Source: Fimbriimonas sp. (GTDB lineage: Bacteria > Armatimonadota > Fimbriimonadia > Fimbriimonadales > Fimbriimonadaceae). From it: a stretch of DNA of 64,000 nucleotides. A program made the position numbers and the translations under genes. Numbering within the stretch: position 1 is the stretch's first letter; every line of letters begins with the position of its first letter. The stretch lies in assembly GCA_031292555.1 (NCBI GenBank), contig JARLGV010000101.1, forward strand, positions 62,001 through 126,000, read 5' to 3'. A model generated the notes under the pieces. That model searched no databases and was not told the origin of the DNA. It saw nothing but the letters and a program-made list of their open reading frames with translations. Below are positions 45,447-53,821 of the stretch, one piece after another.

Positions 45447-46118
45447 TTAGCCTGTAAACTTGTATCCAACGCCGCGAACGGTAAGCAAGCGCGTCGGGTT
45501 GTTTGCATCCAACTCGATGCGGGTCCTTAGCCAGCGCACGTGCACGTCTACGGTCCGAGCCGATACGAATGCGTCCCTACCCCATACTCGATCGAGTAGC
45601 GTCTCGCGGGAAAACACCTGGCCGATGTTGCGGGCAAGGAAGTAGAGAAGAGCGAACTCCTTCGGGGAAAGGGTAAGCGGCGCATCGTCGATGAAGACCT
45701 CATGACTTCGCGGGTCGATCTTGAGATTGCCGCGTTCGATGACCTCTTTGACCGGTTCACCGGTCGAGCGTCGCAAAATGGCCTTTACGCGGGCTGCCAA
45801 CTCCGAAAGGTTGAACGGCTTGACGACATAGTCGTCGGCGCCCATCTCAAGTCCCTTGATTCGATCAGCCTCGTCGGCGCGAGCAGATAGGAAGATGATT
45901 GGAGTAGAACTGTCCTTTCTGACCGCACGGCAGAAATCGAGCCCCGACCTTTGAGGGAGCATGATATCCAAAATGATCAGGTCGGGCTTTATGCGGCGAT
46001 AGAGCCGCATGCCTTCTTCGGCCGAGTCGGCGGTGAAGGTTGAGAAGCCCTCCTTGCGGAGTTTGTTCTCGACCGTTTCAACGATTGCCGGTTCGTCATC
46101 GATTATGAGTAGCTTCAT
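45447..46118 (-). CDS. OmpR/PhoB-family response regulator
   Basis: 223 residues from ATG 46118 (MKLLIIDDEP); an open extension to 46196 is unlikely because AAGGGAG precedes this ATG. Receiver domain with acidic pair in IIDDEP, phosphoacceptor Asp in LIILDIMLPQ, Thr/Ser in FLSA and Lys in YVVKPF, then a winged-helix DNA-binding domain (LTLSPKEFALLYFLA, RTVDVHVRWLRTRIE, LLTVRGVGYKF). It lies opposite the CHASE kinase gene. A 50-bp inverted repeat stands 69 bp upstream. Confidence 0.93.
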   Translation of the reverse strand: MKLLIIDDEPAIVETVENKLRKEGFSTFTADSAEEGMRLYRRIKPDLIILDIMLPQRSGLDFCRAVRKDSSTPIIFLSARADEADRIKGLEMGADDYVVKPFNLSELAARVKAILRRSTGEPVKEVIERGNLKIDPRSHEVFIDDAPLTLSPKEFALLYFLARNIGQVFSRETLLDRVWGRDAFVSARTVDVHVRWLRTRIELDANNPTRLLTVRGVGYKFTG

Positions 46119-46186
46119 TGAGCCGACTCCCTTGGATTCACTCTGTAATCTGTCAACAAGCGCCATGCGTTTACGCCCACGATCGG

Positions 46187-46236
46187 CGCTCTCCAATCAT
46201 TCATCGGCTTGAAGCCGAGTGAATGATTGGAGAGCG
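46187..46236. repeat. 50-bp near-perfect inverted repeat upstream of the response regulator
   Basis: Outer arms of 17 bp (46187-46203 and 46220-46236) are perfectly complementary, and the inner CGGCTT/AAGCCG arms pair as well, leaving a single unpaired central base and one bulge. It lies between the response-regulator gene and the 3' end of the next leftward gene, so it could terminate that gene or act as a large operator. No T-tract follows on the minus strand; TTTGG and TTTT are found on the plus side. Confidence 0.7.
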
Positions 46237-46338
46237 TTTGGCTACTTTTAACCCATAAACATTAAGAGACTGTAAAACCACCTGGTTATACACGAATAGC
46301 CTTGTACGTCGTCCTAGAGTCCGCGAACAGCCCACAGG

Positions 46339-47553
46339 TTAGCTGGACGCCATGATTTCGACATTTGCCCTTGGTACGGTGACCTCTTCGCCGTCGCTCA
46401 ATTTTGCGCGTAGCACACGAACCTCGGTTCCTGATTCGAGCACCACCAGTTGGGCAGGCAGATCGGTCACCGTTCCCAACCGGCCGAAATAGGGCTCTCG
46501 GATCACCCGGATGGCGGTCCCTGCTTTGAGCTCGAATGCGTCGGCAGCCACCGAAACCTGCTTGGCGGTCGTTGAGAGGGGAACGAGGATCTCGGGCCGG
46601 ATGACGCCGGCGCGTATTTGGGTGGCGCCGTTGATGCTGGCCTCTTGCCCGTCAAGCGACTTGAGAAGATTAAAGGTTCTCTCCGCCATATTGAGGTTGC
46701 CGAATCCCTCCGTGACCAACATTGTAAGCGTAATCGGCTCTTGGCCGGTAATGGCCACGCCGATATCGAACCCCAAGAATTTGATCAGGTCGCTATCTTT
46801 CACTCCACCGGCGATCAAGCCGATTGCTCCGACCGATGCGGCTCTGGTGATCGCCTCGTAGGCGATGATGGAGCCGCCGACCAAGATCTTGCCTCGATCG
46901 GAGTCGAGAACAGAATCGGCGGTGAGGGCGGCCGCAGCGTTCGGCACGGCCACGCGAATCGTTCCGACTCGCTCTCCCCCGACACCGAAAATGCCTTGGA
47001 TCATCGCGCACCGGGTTTCCACAATAACGCCTTCACTGGGAAGCGTCTCGGCGATCGAGCCCTTGACATAGGCCTTGATGTCGACCGGGATGGAGGGCTC
47101 GCGGATCAGAAGATTGCCGGTTACCTCGGATATGCTCTCAAGCACGCCTGCGTGTTCGGATGTGGCGGTGGGCGCCTTGAACAGTCCGAAGAGCTTCTTG
47201 CCTTCGGCGATGAGTTGATCTTTTTGGATGGCGTCGCCGAGCTTGACCTTCAGGAACGAAGGCACGTCCTGCGGTTCGATCCCCAGTTTCTCGGTGACCT
47301 TGACTGTTTGGAGCGCGCCTGGAAGCATCGCCTGTGCGACCACCTGCTCCGGGTTGACCAAATCGCCGACATTTACGAGCACTTCACCCTTGATGGGGAG
47401 CCTTCGCACCCGCCTCACAACGATGTCGCCACTAACAGTGAGTCCGGGGGTATATGCGCTTGCCAAGTGTTCGAGTTCCTCCAATACGCCGATGCCGGTC
47501 GTGAGTCTGATTTTACTAGATCGAATCAAGGGTAAATGCGTATACCCAGCCAT
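46339..47553 (-). CDS. Conserved-looking hypothetical protein with C-terminal KOW/SH3-like part
   Basis: 404 residues from ATG 47553 (GTG or other starts up to 47604 are possible). The N-terminal half has beta-rich segments such as VVRRVRRLPIKGEVLVNVGD and AMLPGALQTVKVTEKLG, reminiscent of barrel-sandwich/SLBB folds. The middle has IIAYEAITRAASVGAIGLIAGGV and ITGQEPITLTMLVTEGFG. The end (GTAIRVIREPYFGRLGTVTDL) looks like a KOW motif. No signal peptide or membrane helix is seen. I do not recognise the family; the Gly/Val-rich middle could bind a nucleotide or small ligand. Confidence 0.7.
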   Translation of the reverse strand: MAGYTHLPLIRSSKIRLTTGIGVLEELEHLASAYTPGLTVSGDIVVRRVRRLPIKGEVLVNVGDLVNPEQVVAQAMLPGALQTVKVTEKLGIEPQDVPSFLKVKLGDAIQKDQLIAEGKKLFGLFKAPTATSEHAGVLESISEVTGNLLIREPSIPVDIKAYVKGSIAETLPSEGVIVETRCAMIQGIFGVGGERVGTIRVAVPNAAAALTADSVLDSDRGKILVGGSIIAYEAITRAASVGAIGLIAGGVKDSDLIKFLGFDIGVAITGQEPITLTMLVTEGFGNLNMAERTFNLLKSLDGQEASINGATQIRAGVIRPEILVPLSTTAKQVSVAADAFELKAGTAIRVIREPYFGRLGTVTDLPAQLVVLESGTEVRVLRAKLSDGEEVTVPRANVEIMASS

Positions 47554-48041
47554 GCCACGGCTGATCGAATTCCATCTTCGACGAGCTGATTGCGGGTCGA
47601 TCACGAAGATAGGCTCCAGGCTGCGAAGTTTGGCGACTTTTTTTATGAAGGCATAGTGAACCTATTTACTCCTCGTTCTAGTTTCTATTCGTGACAAAGG
47701 GAGTTTGCAGGCAAGTGGAGACCAGCCAGCCCGCTAGCAGGCGCCACCGCATGCCCATTATTCGCTTTACGATAGTTTTAGTCGACAAACTTGTATGTTA
47801 TGACCGACTTTTCGGGGATTCCAGGCAACCGAACACTGTGCATCACTCTCGGCCCGGAGTATTGCAGAGCCTCGGAAAGCCGAGGAAATGACCTGTTTAT
47901 GGGTCGGCGGAGCAAAACTGCGAACTGATTTACGCTCGGTGTCCGTCCTTTGAGCGTGCCTGACCGGACCCCAGGCTTGTTGACAGCATCCTTGAACCGA
48001 TGATAAGATGGGTTCCAGTTAAGGGAAGGGATAGTTACCTA
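47554..48041. other. Gap upstream of the pil operon
   Basis: No gene is supported. It holds a perfect small hairpin CCTCGG-AAAG-CCGAGG (47870-47885), a second weak GACC/GGTC hairpin right after it, and the pilM promoter near its end. I compared the hairpins with the c-di-GMP-I (GEMM) riboswitch consensus and did not find its core. Confidence 0.5.
47980..48007 (+). promoter_or_regulatory. Sigma-70 promoter of the pil operon
   Basis: Consensus -35 TTGACA (47980-47985) and a -10 GATAAG (48002-48007; TAAGAT at 48004-48009 is an alternative), spacing 16-18 nt. The transcript would start near 48014 and carry the ribosome-binding site AAGGGAAGGG about 11 nt before the pilM ATG at 48042. Confidence 0.7.
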
Positions 48042-49301
48042 ATGGCCAAAAAGCTAAGTAGCGTGCTCGGCATCGATATCGGCAGTCAGAAAATAAAAGT
48101 ATGTGAGATCCGTTCCCAAGGTAAAGAACCGGTTATAACGGCGCTTGGAATCATTGACACTCCGGAAGGGGCTGTCGATCATACAGGTGTTTACAACAGC
48201 GACGCAGTAGGGTCGGCGCTGAAACAGGTTTTGTCCCAGAGTGGAGCGACGGTCTCTCAGGCAGTCATTTCGGTCGCAGGGCAGGCAAGTGTTCTTGTCC
48301 GTACACTCGAAGTTCCGAAGATGAATCCGACGGAACTGAAGGAGCATATGCAGTGGGAGATCAACCGTAACATCCCATTTGCTGAAAGCACCATCGTGAG
48401 CGATTTTCGTCCGTTGGGCGGAGACGATCCGAACTCGCCCAACATGGACGTGGTGATGGCAATTGCGCCTCAAAGTGCGATCGACACGATGATCGCATGC
48501 GTCAAAAAGGCGGGTCGCAGCACGAATGCGATCGACGTGGAGCCACTCAGCATGGCGCGGTCGATTCAGAAGAGCTACGACGATATTCTTGCCGGCAAGA
48601 CGGTTTGCATGGTTGACATCGGCCACAAGACGACCTCGATCAACATCTACCACGGCGATCGGTTGCTGATGCCGAGGCAGGTACCCGTCGGCGGAGAGAT
48701 GTTTACTAAAGCAATCGCAGACGCGTTCGCCATCGGAGTTCCGGATGCGGAAACGATGAAGATCGACCACTGCGATATCCCGGAGTGGGCTGGGCCCACC
48801 ACGCAGGCGATCGATCCTTTCGCGGATCCAGGAATTACCGCCGGATTTCAGGCATACAACCCGTTCGCTGACGATCCGTTGCCTTTCGCTTCGCCAACCG
48901 CTTCGCCGTTCGGCGAAACGGGGGTTGACGATGCTCCGGTTGCCCCTGCGCCAGAACCGCAGGCGGCCGCACCGGTGCCTGCGGATAATTCGCAGGCGGC
49001 ACAGATCTACAATGCGATCTCTCCGATTCTGGAGGAGTTCGTTTCAGAGGTGCGCCGCTCCATCGACTATTACCGGAGCCGAGGTGGCGACATCGATGCG
49101 ATCGAGCTCTGTGGCGGTGGCGCCAAGCTCGGAGGCTTGGTAGCGTATCTGTCTAAGTCGCTCGGAATTCCGTGTGACGCGTATGACCCGCTGCGACGTC
49201 TAAATCTAAACGTTCGCAAAGTTGCCCCGGCATTCGTCGAGGAGCACAAGCAAGAGTTCGCCGTGGCCGTCGGCAACGGCCTTCACATCTTCTTCGATTG
49301 A
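48042..49301 (+). CDS. pilM: Type IV pilus inner membrane platform protein PilM
   Basis: 419 residues from ATG 48042, after AAGGGAAGGG. Actin-like ATPase fold of the PilM/FtsA type: LGIDIGSQKIKVCEI at the N-terminus, VVMAIAPQSAIDTMI, VDIGHKTTSINIY and ELCGGGAKLGGLVAYL. Cytoplasmic, it binds the N-terminus of PilN. Residues about 252-318 are an Asp/Pro/Ala-rich insert, with two related motifs (DPFADPG, NPFADDP), absent from normal PilM (about 350 aa) and probably disordered. First gene of the pilMNOPQ-aroKB block. Confidence 0.92.
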   Translation: MAKKLSSVLGIDIGSQKIKVCEIRSQGKEPVITALGIIDTPEGAVDHTGVYNSDAVGSALKQVLSQSGATVSQAVISVAGQASVLVRTLEVPKMNPTELKEHMQWEINRNIPFAESTIVSDFRPLGGDDPNSPNMDVVMAIAPQSAIDTMIACVKKAGRSTNAIDVEPLSMARSIQKSYDDILAGKTVCMVDIGHKTTSINIYHGDRLLMPRQVPVGGEMFTKAIADAFAIGVPDAETMKIDHCDIPEWAGPTTQAIDPFADPGITAGFQAYNPFADDPLPFASPTASPFGETGVDDAPVAPAPEPQAAAPVPADNSQAAQIYNAISPILEEFVSEVRRSIDYYRSRGGDIDAIELCGGGAKLGGLVAYLSKSLGIPCDAYDPLRRLNLNVRKVAPAFVEEHKQEFAVAVGNGLHIFFD

Positions 49302-49307
49302 AACTGC

Positions 49308-50258
49308 ATGAAGCTAAACCTACTGCCAACAACGGTCTCGAAAGGAAAGCAAGCCAAATCTGGCATCGTCCTTTCTCTCTTGATAGCTCTCGCAGGAGCG
49401 GGCGCGGCGATCTTCGTGTCTACGTCCTCGGCGAAGGCGTTGAATGATGCCAAGGCAGCCTATGAGGATTCGAAAGGACCCGCGGAGGCCGCTTACAGCA
49501 AGTCAACTGAAGCCGATGCGATCCTGAACGCCGATTCGTCGGTTGCTTTGATCCGCGACGCGAGTCTCGCTGAGGCGATGATCAAGCACAACGACGTCTA
49601 TCCGGATCTCTACGAGAGTGTCAGGCCCTATGTGCCCTCGTTCTATCGCGTGAATAGCATGTACGCCACGCCTACGGGAGCAGGTTCGTCCACGATCACC
49701 TTGGTTGGCACACTCAAGACCTATCAACAATACGCCGACTTGATGCTGGCGTTCTCCCGGTACCCAGGCGTCGTCTCAGTGGGCCGGGCCGGCTACCAGT
49801 TCAATGACAACATCGTTCCCAATTTGACCCCGGGCGATCAAACCGGTACCCCGCACAAGCCGAGCGAGGCGCCAGTGCCTGACGACAAGCTTGCGCGGTT
49901 GACCTACTTTGAATCTCAGGTTCAGCCACAAGGCTATACGGGCGCCGGAAACTTCGGTAGCGGAACGGACAGCACTCGTGGCGCGATGCCGGACTACTCT
50001 CTTGTGACGGTGACCCTGACGGTGACCAAAGATCTGCAGGTGCCGCTTCCCAGAACAACGCTAACAAGCGCCGGTGGAGGAGCAGCGTCGTCAGCAATGA
50101 CGGCCGGTGGGCCACCCGCAGGAATGGGCGGTCCCGGTGGCATGATGGGCGGGGGCCCTGGAATGCCAGGTGCGGGAGCTGGCGCAGGCAGCGCTTCTTC
50201 GTCTGCCAGCGACAATGCCCCCGTCGGGAAAAAAGGCAAAGCTGACCAGAGCGACTAG
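49308..50258 (+). CDS. pilN: Type IV pilus assembly protein PilN-like
   Basis: 316 residues. The N-terminal MKLNLLPTTVSKGKQAKSG matches the conserved PilN peptide (I/L-N-L-L-P) that docks into PilM. One membrane helix at about 19-41, a short coiled coil, then a ferredoxin-like periplasmic domain (SFYRVNSMYATP, LVGTLKTYQQYADLM). The C-terminal 60 residues are Gly/Met/Ala-rich (GGPGGMMGGGPGMPG), an unusual tail. Position right behind pilM (6-bp gap) supports the call. Confidence 0.87.
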   Translation: MKLNLLPTTVSKGKQAKSGIVLSLLIALAGAGAAIFVSTSSAKALNDAKAAYEDSKGPAEAAYSKSTEADAILNADSSVALIRDASLAEAMIKHNDVYPDLYESVRPYVPSFYRVNSMYATPTGAGSSTITLVGTLKTYQQYADLMLAFSRYPGVVSVGRAGYQFNDNIVPNLTPGDQTGTPHKPSEAPVPDDKLARLTYFESQVQPQGYTGAGNFGSGTDSTRGAMPDYSLVTVTLTVTKDLQVPLPRTTLTSAGGGAASSAMTAGGPPAGMGGPGGMMGGGPGMPGAGAGAGSASSSASDNAPVGKKGKADQSD

Positions 50259-50269
50259 GAACTCTAACT

Positions 50270-51121
50270 ATGAAATTGGGCCGATTTGCAATAATAATGA
50301 TCGGAATCACGTTCTGCATCGGATTCCTCAGCTGGGGAATCTTTTGGCAGATGATTCCGAACAACGCGGAAGTCAAGCTTTTGGATAAGGCTACCGAAGA
50401 CAACAAGGCGCAGGCTGAAATGATGCCGCAGGCGAAAAAGCGTGTCGAGCAAGCCAAGCAGATGGTCGACGCAAAGGCCAAGGCTTGGGCAGCCTATGTA
50501 GCTACTCGAACTCCGGGAACCAGCCTGAAAGATGGTGGGATCGATCTTTCGGTGAACCCATGGCAGTTGGTCGTCGATACGCCCAAATTCAGAGATAGCA
50601 TCCAAAGGGCGGTCAACGAGCAGGTCAAGAAGGGTGGCATCAAGGTCGTCACCGCTCCGCTAGTGCCCTTGGTGGATTCGAGCATCCCGGCCAACCAGAT
50701 TTTGGATAGCTTCTACAACTATCCTTCTATCAAGTTCCCGGTCGTAATTTTCGACTTTGGTACAGTGACTGTCCAGGGCACTTACAAACAGATCATGGAC
50801 AATGTCAGGGCCTACAAGTCGATGCCGCACTATCTGGCAGTTGCCGATGGCCTTCGGATCGATGGAACTTCACCTAACCTGACCGGAACCTATAACCTTT
50901 CGATTGTCGGCTTCATTCGAACCAAGACGATCGCTCCTGCCGTCAATGAGGGTGCAGCAACCTCGGCCGCAGGCGGCTTCGGTGGAGGTGGCGCCGGTGG
51001 CAGAATGGGCATGGGCGGTCCTGGTGGAATGATGGGCGGTGGCGCAGGCATGCCGCCAGGTATGGGCGGTGGCGGCGGTCCTAGCCGTGGCAAACCGGGC
51101 GTTATGGGCGCGTCGTTCTAA
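50270..51121 (+). CDS. pilO: Type IV pilus assembly protein PilO-like
   Basis: 283 residues. N-terminal membrane helix (about 5-25, FAIIMIGITFCIGFLSWGIF), a coiled-coil stretch (DKATEDNKAQAEMMPQAKKR) and a PilO-type periplasmic domain with FGTVTVQGTYKQIMDNVRAY, the usual ferredoxin-like signature. Residues from about 230 to the end are a Gly/Met-rich tail (GGRMGMGGPGGMMGGGAGM) much like the end of PilN. It should pair with PilN to link the platform to the secretin. Confidence 0.85.
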   Translation: MKLGRFAIIMIGITFCIGFLSWGIFWQMIPNNAEVKLLDKATEDNKAQAEMMPQAKKRVEQAKQMVDAKAKAWAAYVATRTPGTSLKDGGIDLSVNPWQLVVDTPKFRDSIQRAVNEQVKKGGIKVVTAPLVPLVDSSIPANQILDSFYNYPSIKFPVVIFDFGTVTVQGTYKQIMDNVRAYKSMPHYLAVADGLRIDGTSPNLTGTYNLSIVGFIRTKTIAPAVNEGAATSAAGGFGGGGAGGRMGMGGPGGMMGGGAGMPPGMGGGGGPSRGKPGVMGASF

Positions 51122-51147
51122 ACGAGAACTCAGAGAGTCAGCATAAA

Positions 51148-51942
51148 ATGAAATTGAATTCCATGACGAACAAAGAACGGAATGCGCGAATCAGCGTCTC
51201 GATTCGAGTTCTTGCCCTGAGCGCGATTGTGGTTGCAGCCTACGGTTGTTCCGGTGGTTCTGGAGCGGGCCCTTCGGCTAACTCGGCTACTACGGCAACA
51301 ACCACTGCAACCACGCCGACTTACACGCCACCTAACGTGGATGCGGGTATTCCCGTCGAGCGATCGACCGACACGAAGGGCTACAAGGCTCTTGTCGATG
51401 CGTCTTCTCGATTTGGCAGTCGGCCAGACCCGTTTGCTCTTACGGGTGATGAGGCATCCTTCGATCACCAGCAGAACGCTGAACGCGTCATGGGGGAGAT
51501 GGGAGGCTTTACAGTTCGGTTCGAACTGCCGGAAGAAAAGGAAGTTCAGGTCATTCCGGAAGAAGCGCAGCCTTATCGTCGCCTTGCCGGCGTCGTCGTA
51601 GGGGACTCGGTTCTCGCGATTATCGACATGGGCAACGGGCAGCCGTTCGAGATTATCCGCCCAGGCATGAAGATCCCGAATTCGGAATGGACGGTCGTCT
51701 CGATTAACGAGGACCGAGCCATTCTTCATCGGGACGGAGATGTTCCTCCCCATACGGTATCGGTTCGGCTCGAAAGCCCTCCCGCAAATCAGACCTCGAC
51801 GGCAGGATTTGGTGGTGGTGCTCCCGGCAACTTCGGCGGTGGACCCGGATTCCCGGGCGCTCCCGGTGGAGGTAGGCCTGGATTCGGCGGAGGTAGAGCA
51901 GGAGTCGGCGGAGGGAAGCCGGGCTTCGGTGGGGCTCAGTAG
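51148..51942 (+). CDS. PilP-like lipoprotein of the pilus operon
   Basis: 264 residues. Signal peptide with lipobox VAAYGC, then a Thr-rich linker (TATTTATTPTYTPP) and a small beta domain (about 128-200) with RRLAGVVVGDSVLAIIDMG and GMKIPNSEWTVVSINEDRAIL. Lipoprotein status, position between pilO and pilQ and the homology-region-like beta domain make it the PilP equivalent. A Gly-rich tail (GGGPGFPGAPGGGRPGFGGG) again closes it. Identification rests mainly on gene order, and the sequence is diverged from proteobacterial PilP. Confidence 0.72.
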   Translation: MKLNSMTNKERNARISVSIRVLALSAIVVAAYGCSGGSGAGPSANSATTATTTATTPTYTPPNVDAGIPVERSTDTKGYKALVDASSRFGSRPDPFALTGDEASFDHQQNAERVMGEMGGFTVRFELPEEKEVQVIPEEAQPYRRLAGVVVGDSVLAIIDMGNGQPFEIIRPGMKIPNSEWTVVSINEDRAILHRDGDVPPHTVSVRLESPPANQTSTAGFGGGAPGNFGGGPGFPGAPGGGRPGFGGGRAGVGGGKPGFGGAQ

Positions 51943-51953
51943 CAAAATTCCTT

Positions 51954-51982
51954 TTCAACATGTACAATCGACGCTATAGAAT
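51954..51982 (+). promoter_or_regulatory. Possible internal promoter of pilQ
   Basis: TTCAAC (51954-51959), a 17-nt spacer and TAGAAT (51977-51982) in the 153-bp gap after the pilP-like gene. A small hairpin (AAGCCA/TGGCTT, 51988-52003) follows. This may allow separate control of the secretin. Confidence 0.4.
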
Positions 51983-52095
51983 CAAAGAAGCCAGTTTTGG
52001 CTTTCGATTGAATCGTGCGGCATGCGCAGTTTGAGCGGTGGTAACGGAAGTCGCGGTTAGGGCGGCAGAAAGAGCTAGGTTAACTTAGAGGGTTT

Positions 52096-53763
52096 ATGAG
52101 GATAGAAATGCGTATCAACTGGTATAAGATGGCAATGTTGGCGGTCCTCGCCGGAGTTGTCGTTGCACCAATGTCAATTGCGATGGCGCAGCAGGGGTCA
52201 GAGGTCAAGCTCGATCTCAACCTGAAAGACGCTGACATGATGTCCGCGACGAATGTGCTATTGCAGAGAACGGGTCTTCAGTGCGTCATCGAGCCCAGTT
52301 CGGTTCCCTATCAGAGGGTTACCCTGAAGCTTGATAGCGTGACCGGTGAAGATGCGCTTCGATACATCTGCCAAGCAGCCGGAGCTTATTTCAAGCGAGA
52401 TGAGAACGGGGTATTTATCATCAGCCACGAGAAACCCGTTACCGAGCCGCCGGCGCCGACTACTCCTTCGAAGGTTCCCAAGATCGTTCGCAAGATTAAG
52501 GTCATGAAGGCCGGAGCTCGCGACATCTACGATGCCATCGTTGGTGGAATGCCGTTCGACGTCAGCCGTGGGCTCAAGGCTCTCGATCAGTTTGCCAAAC
52601 TTGCTCAGCCTTCAGAAGTCCAACGGATGTATGGCGCTCAAGCCGATGCAGGCAAGCTTTCCCAACCGCAATTCGGTCCAGCAGTCGTCGCTTCACCGAC
52701 GCCAGGAAACCTCAACTCCGGCGAGTCCGGAGCCGACATTCAGTTGCCTGGTTCGGGCAATGAAGGCTCTCACCAGCTTGGTGGCGCCGGCGGATTTGGT
52801 GGAGGCATCGGTGGTGGCGGTCAGGGCGGCATCGGTGGCGGTATTGGCGGTGGCCAGGGTGGCATCGGTGGCGGTCAAGGCGGTGGACAGGGCTCTACGC
52901 GTCTCGTGGGTGGCACCGGCCTGGTTGGAGAGAGCATTGACTTCATCTCCTATGACCCAACCGATAACAGCCTCGTCGTACGAGGGAACGAAGACGATAT
53001 CAACGATCTTCAGCGCAACATCAATATCTTCGATGTGGCACCAAGACAGGTCGAGATCAAGGTTGAGTTCATCACTACGACGGACTCGATTTCTAGCGAC
53101 TTCGGAACGGAGTTCCTGTACCAGCGCGGAATCATTTCTGCTGGCACGACTCCTGGTACCTTCGTAAATACGTCGGACCCTGTGTTCGTGAACTATGCAT
53201 CGGGCAATATCACCTCCCGACTTCGAGCTTCTCTGGCAGAAGGTGCGGGCAAGGTCGTCAGCGCTCCGATCATTCGCACACTGAACAACCAGCCGGCTAC
53301 GATCTCGAGCGATATCATCACGTATGTGTTCCTCAACACGACGACTGTATCGAACGGTACGATCCTCACTACCTCCAATCCGTATCCGCTTGAGGCTTCG
53401 ACGACGCTCTCGGTTGCGCCTCGAATCAACGATGACGGAACAATCACGGTCTATCTGTTGCCGACCATTCAAAGTTTCGTTGGAACTTCTCAGGGACCGA
53501 ACGGTGAGCAGATTCCAAACGAAGCCAGCCAGGGTATTCGCGTCGTTGCTCGGGTCAAGAACAACGAGACGATCGTTCTCGGAGGACTTGTGAACAAGAA
53601 TGAGAACGACAGCGTCAACAAGGTTCCGATCTTGGCTGACCTGCCGATTATCGGCCAGTTCTTCCGAACGAACACAAAGTCTAAGACAAACAGCGAACTG
53701 CTGATCTTTGTGACACCAAGTATCGTTGACGAAGACACGTCGGCCGGCCCCGGTGGACCGTAG
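52096..53763 (+). CDS. pilQ: Type IV pilus secretin PilQ
   Basis: 555 residues. Signal peptide (about 1-33, ending MAQQG; ATG 52108 is an alternative start). An STN/N0-like domain (VTLKLDSVTGEDALRYIC) and an N1/NolW-like segment follow, then a Gly-rich insert (about 235-272, GGIGGGQGGIGGGQGGG) and the secretin core: EIKVEFITTTDS, VVSAPIIRTLNNQPATI, VAPRINDDGTITVYL and the C-terminal VPILADLPIIGQFFRT. It forms the outer-membrane gate for the pilus. AMIN domains of proteobacterial PilQ are missing. A perfect intrinsic terminator follows. Confidence 0.92.
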   Translation: MRIEMRINWYKMAMLAVLAGVVVAPMSIAMAQQGSEVKLDLNLKDADMMSATNVLLQRTGLQCVIEPSSVPYQRVTLKLDSVTGEDALRYICQAAGAYFKRDENGVFIISHEKPVTEPPAPTTPSKVPKIVRKIKVMKAGARDIYDAIVGGMPFDVSRGLKALDQFAKLAQPSEVQRMYGAQADAGKLSQPQFGPAVVASPTPGNLNSGESGADIQLPGSGNEGSHQLGGAGGFGGGIGGGGQGGIGGGIGGGQGGIGGGQGGGQGSTRLVGGTGLVGESIDFISYDPTDNSLVVRGNEDDINDLQRNINIFDVAPRQVEIKVEFITTTDSISSDFGTEFLYQRGIISAGTTPGTFVNTSDPVFVNYASGNITSRLRASLAEGAGKVVSAPIIRTLNNQPATISSDIITYVFLNTTTVSNGTILTTSNPYPLEASTTLSVAPRINDDGTITVYLLPTIQSFVGTSQGPNGEQIPNEASQGIRVVARVKNNETIVLGGLVNKNENDSVNKVPILADLPIIGQFFRTNTKSKTNSELLIFVTPSIVDEDTSAGPGGP

Positions 53764-53787
53764 CCTCTAGACCACACAACCAGCTCG

Positions 53788-53821
53788 GGTGGCAGGATAA
53801 ACTATCCTGCCACCTTTCTTT
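53788..53821 (+). terminator. Intrinsic terminator between pilQ and aroK
   Basis: Perfect 12-bp stem (GGTGGCAGGATA/TATCCTGCCACC, 53788-53799 and 53803-53814), 3-nt loop and the T-tract TTTCTTT (53815-53821). The aroK start codon follows on the very next base, so readthrough transcripts would have the aroK start next to the hairpin and no ribosome-binding site. Confidence 0.88.

Noticed and set aside
47800-48040. A c-di-GMP riboswitch before pilM
   Set aside because: The CCTCGG-AAAG-CCGAGG hairpin is attractive, but the GEMM core and its tetraloop receptor are missing, and it lies upstream of the apparent promoter.
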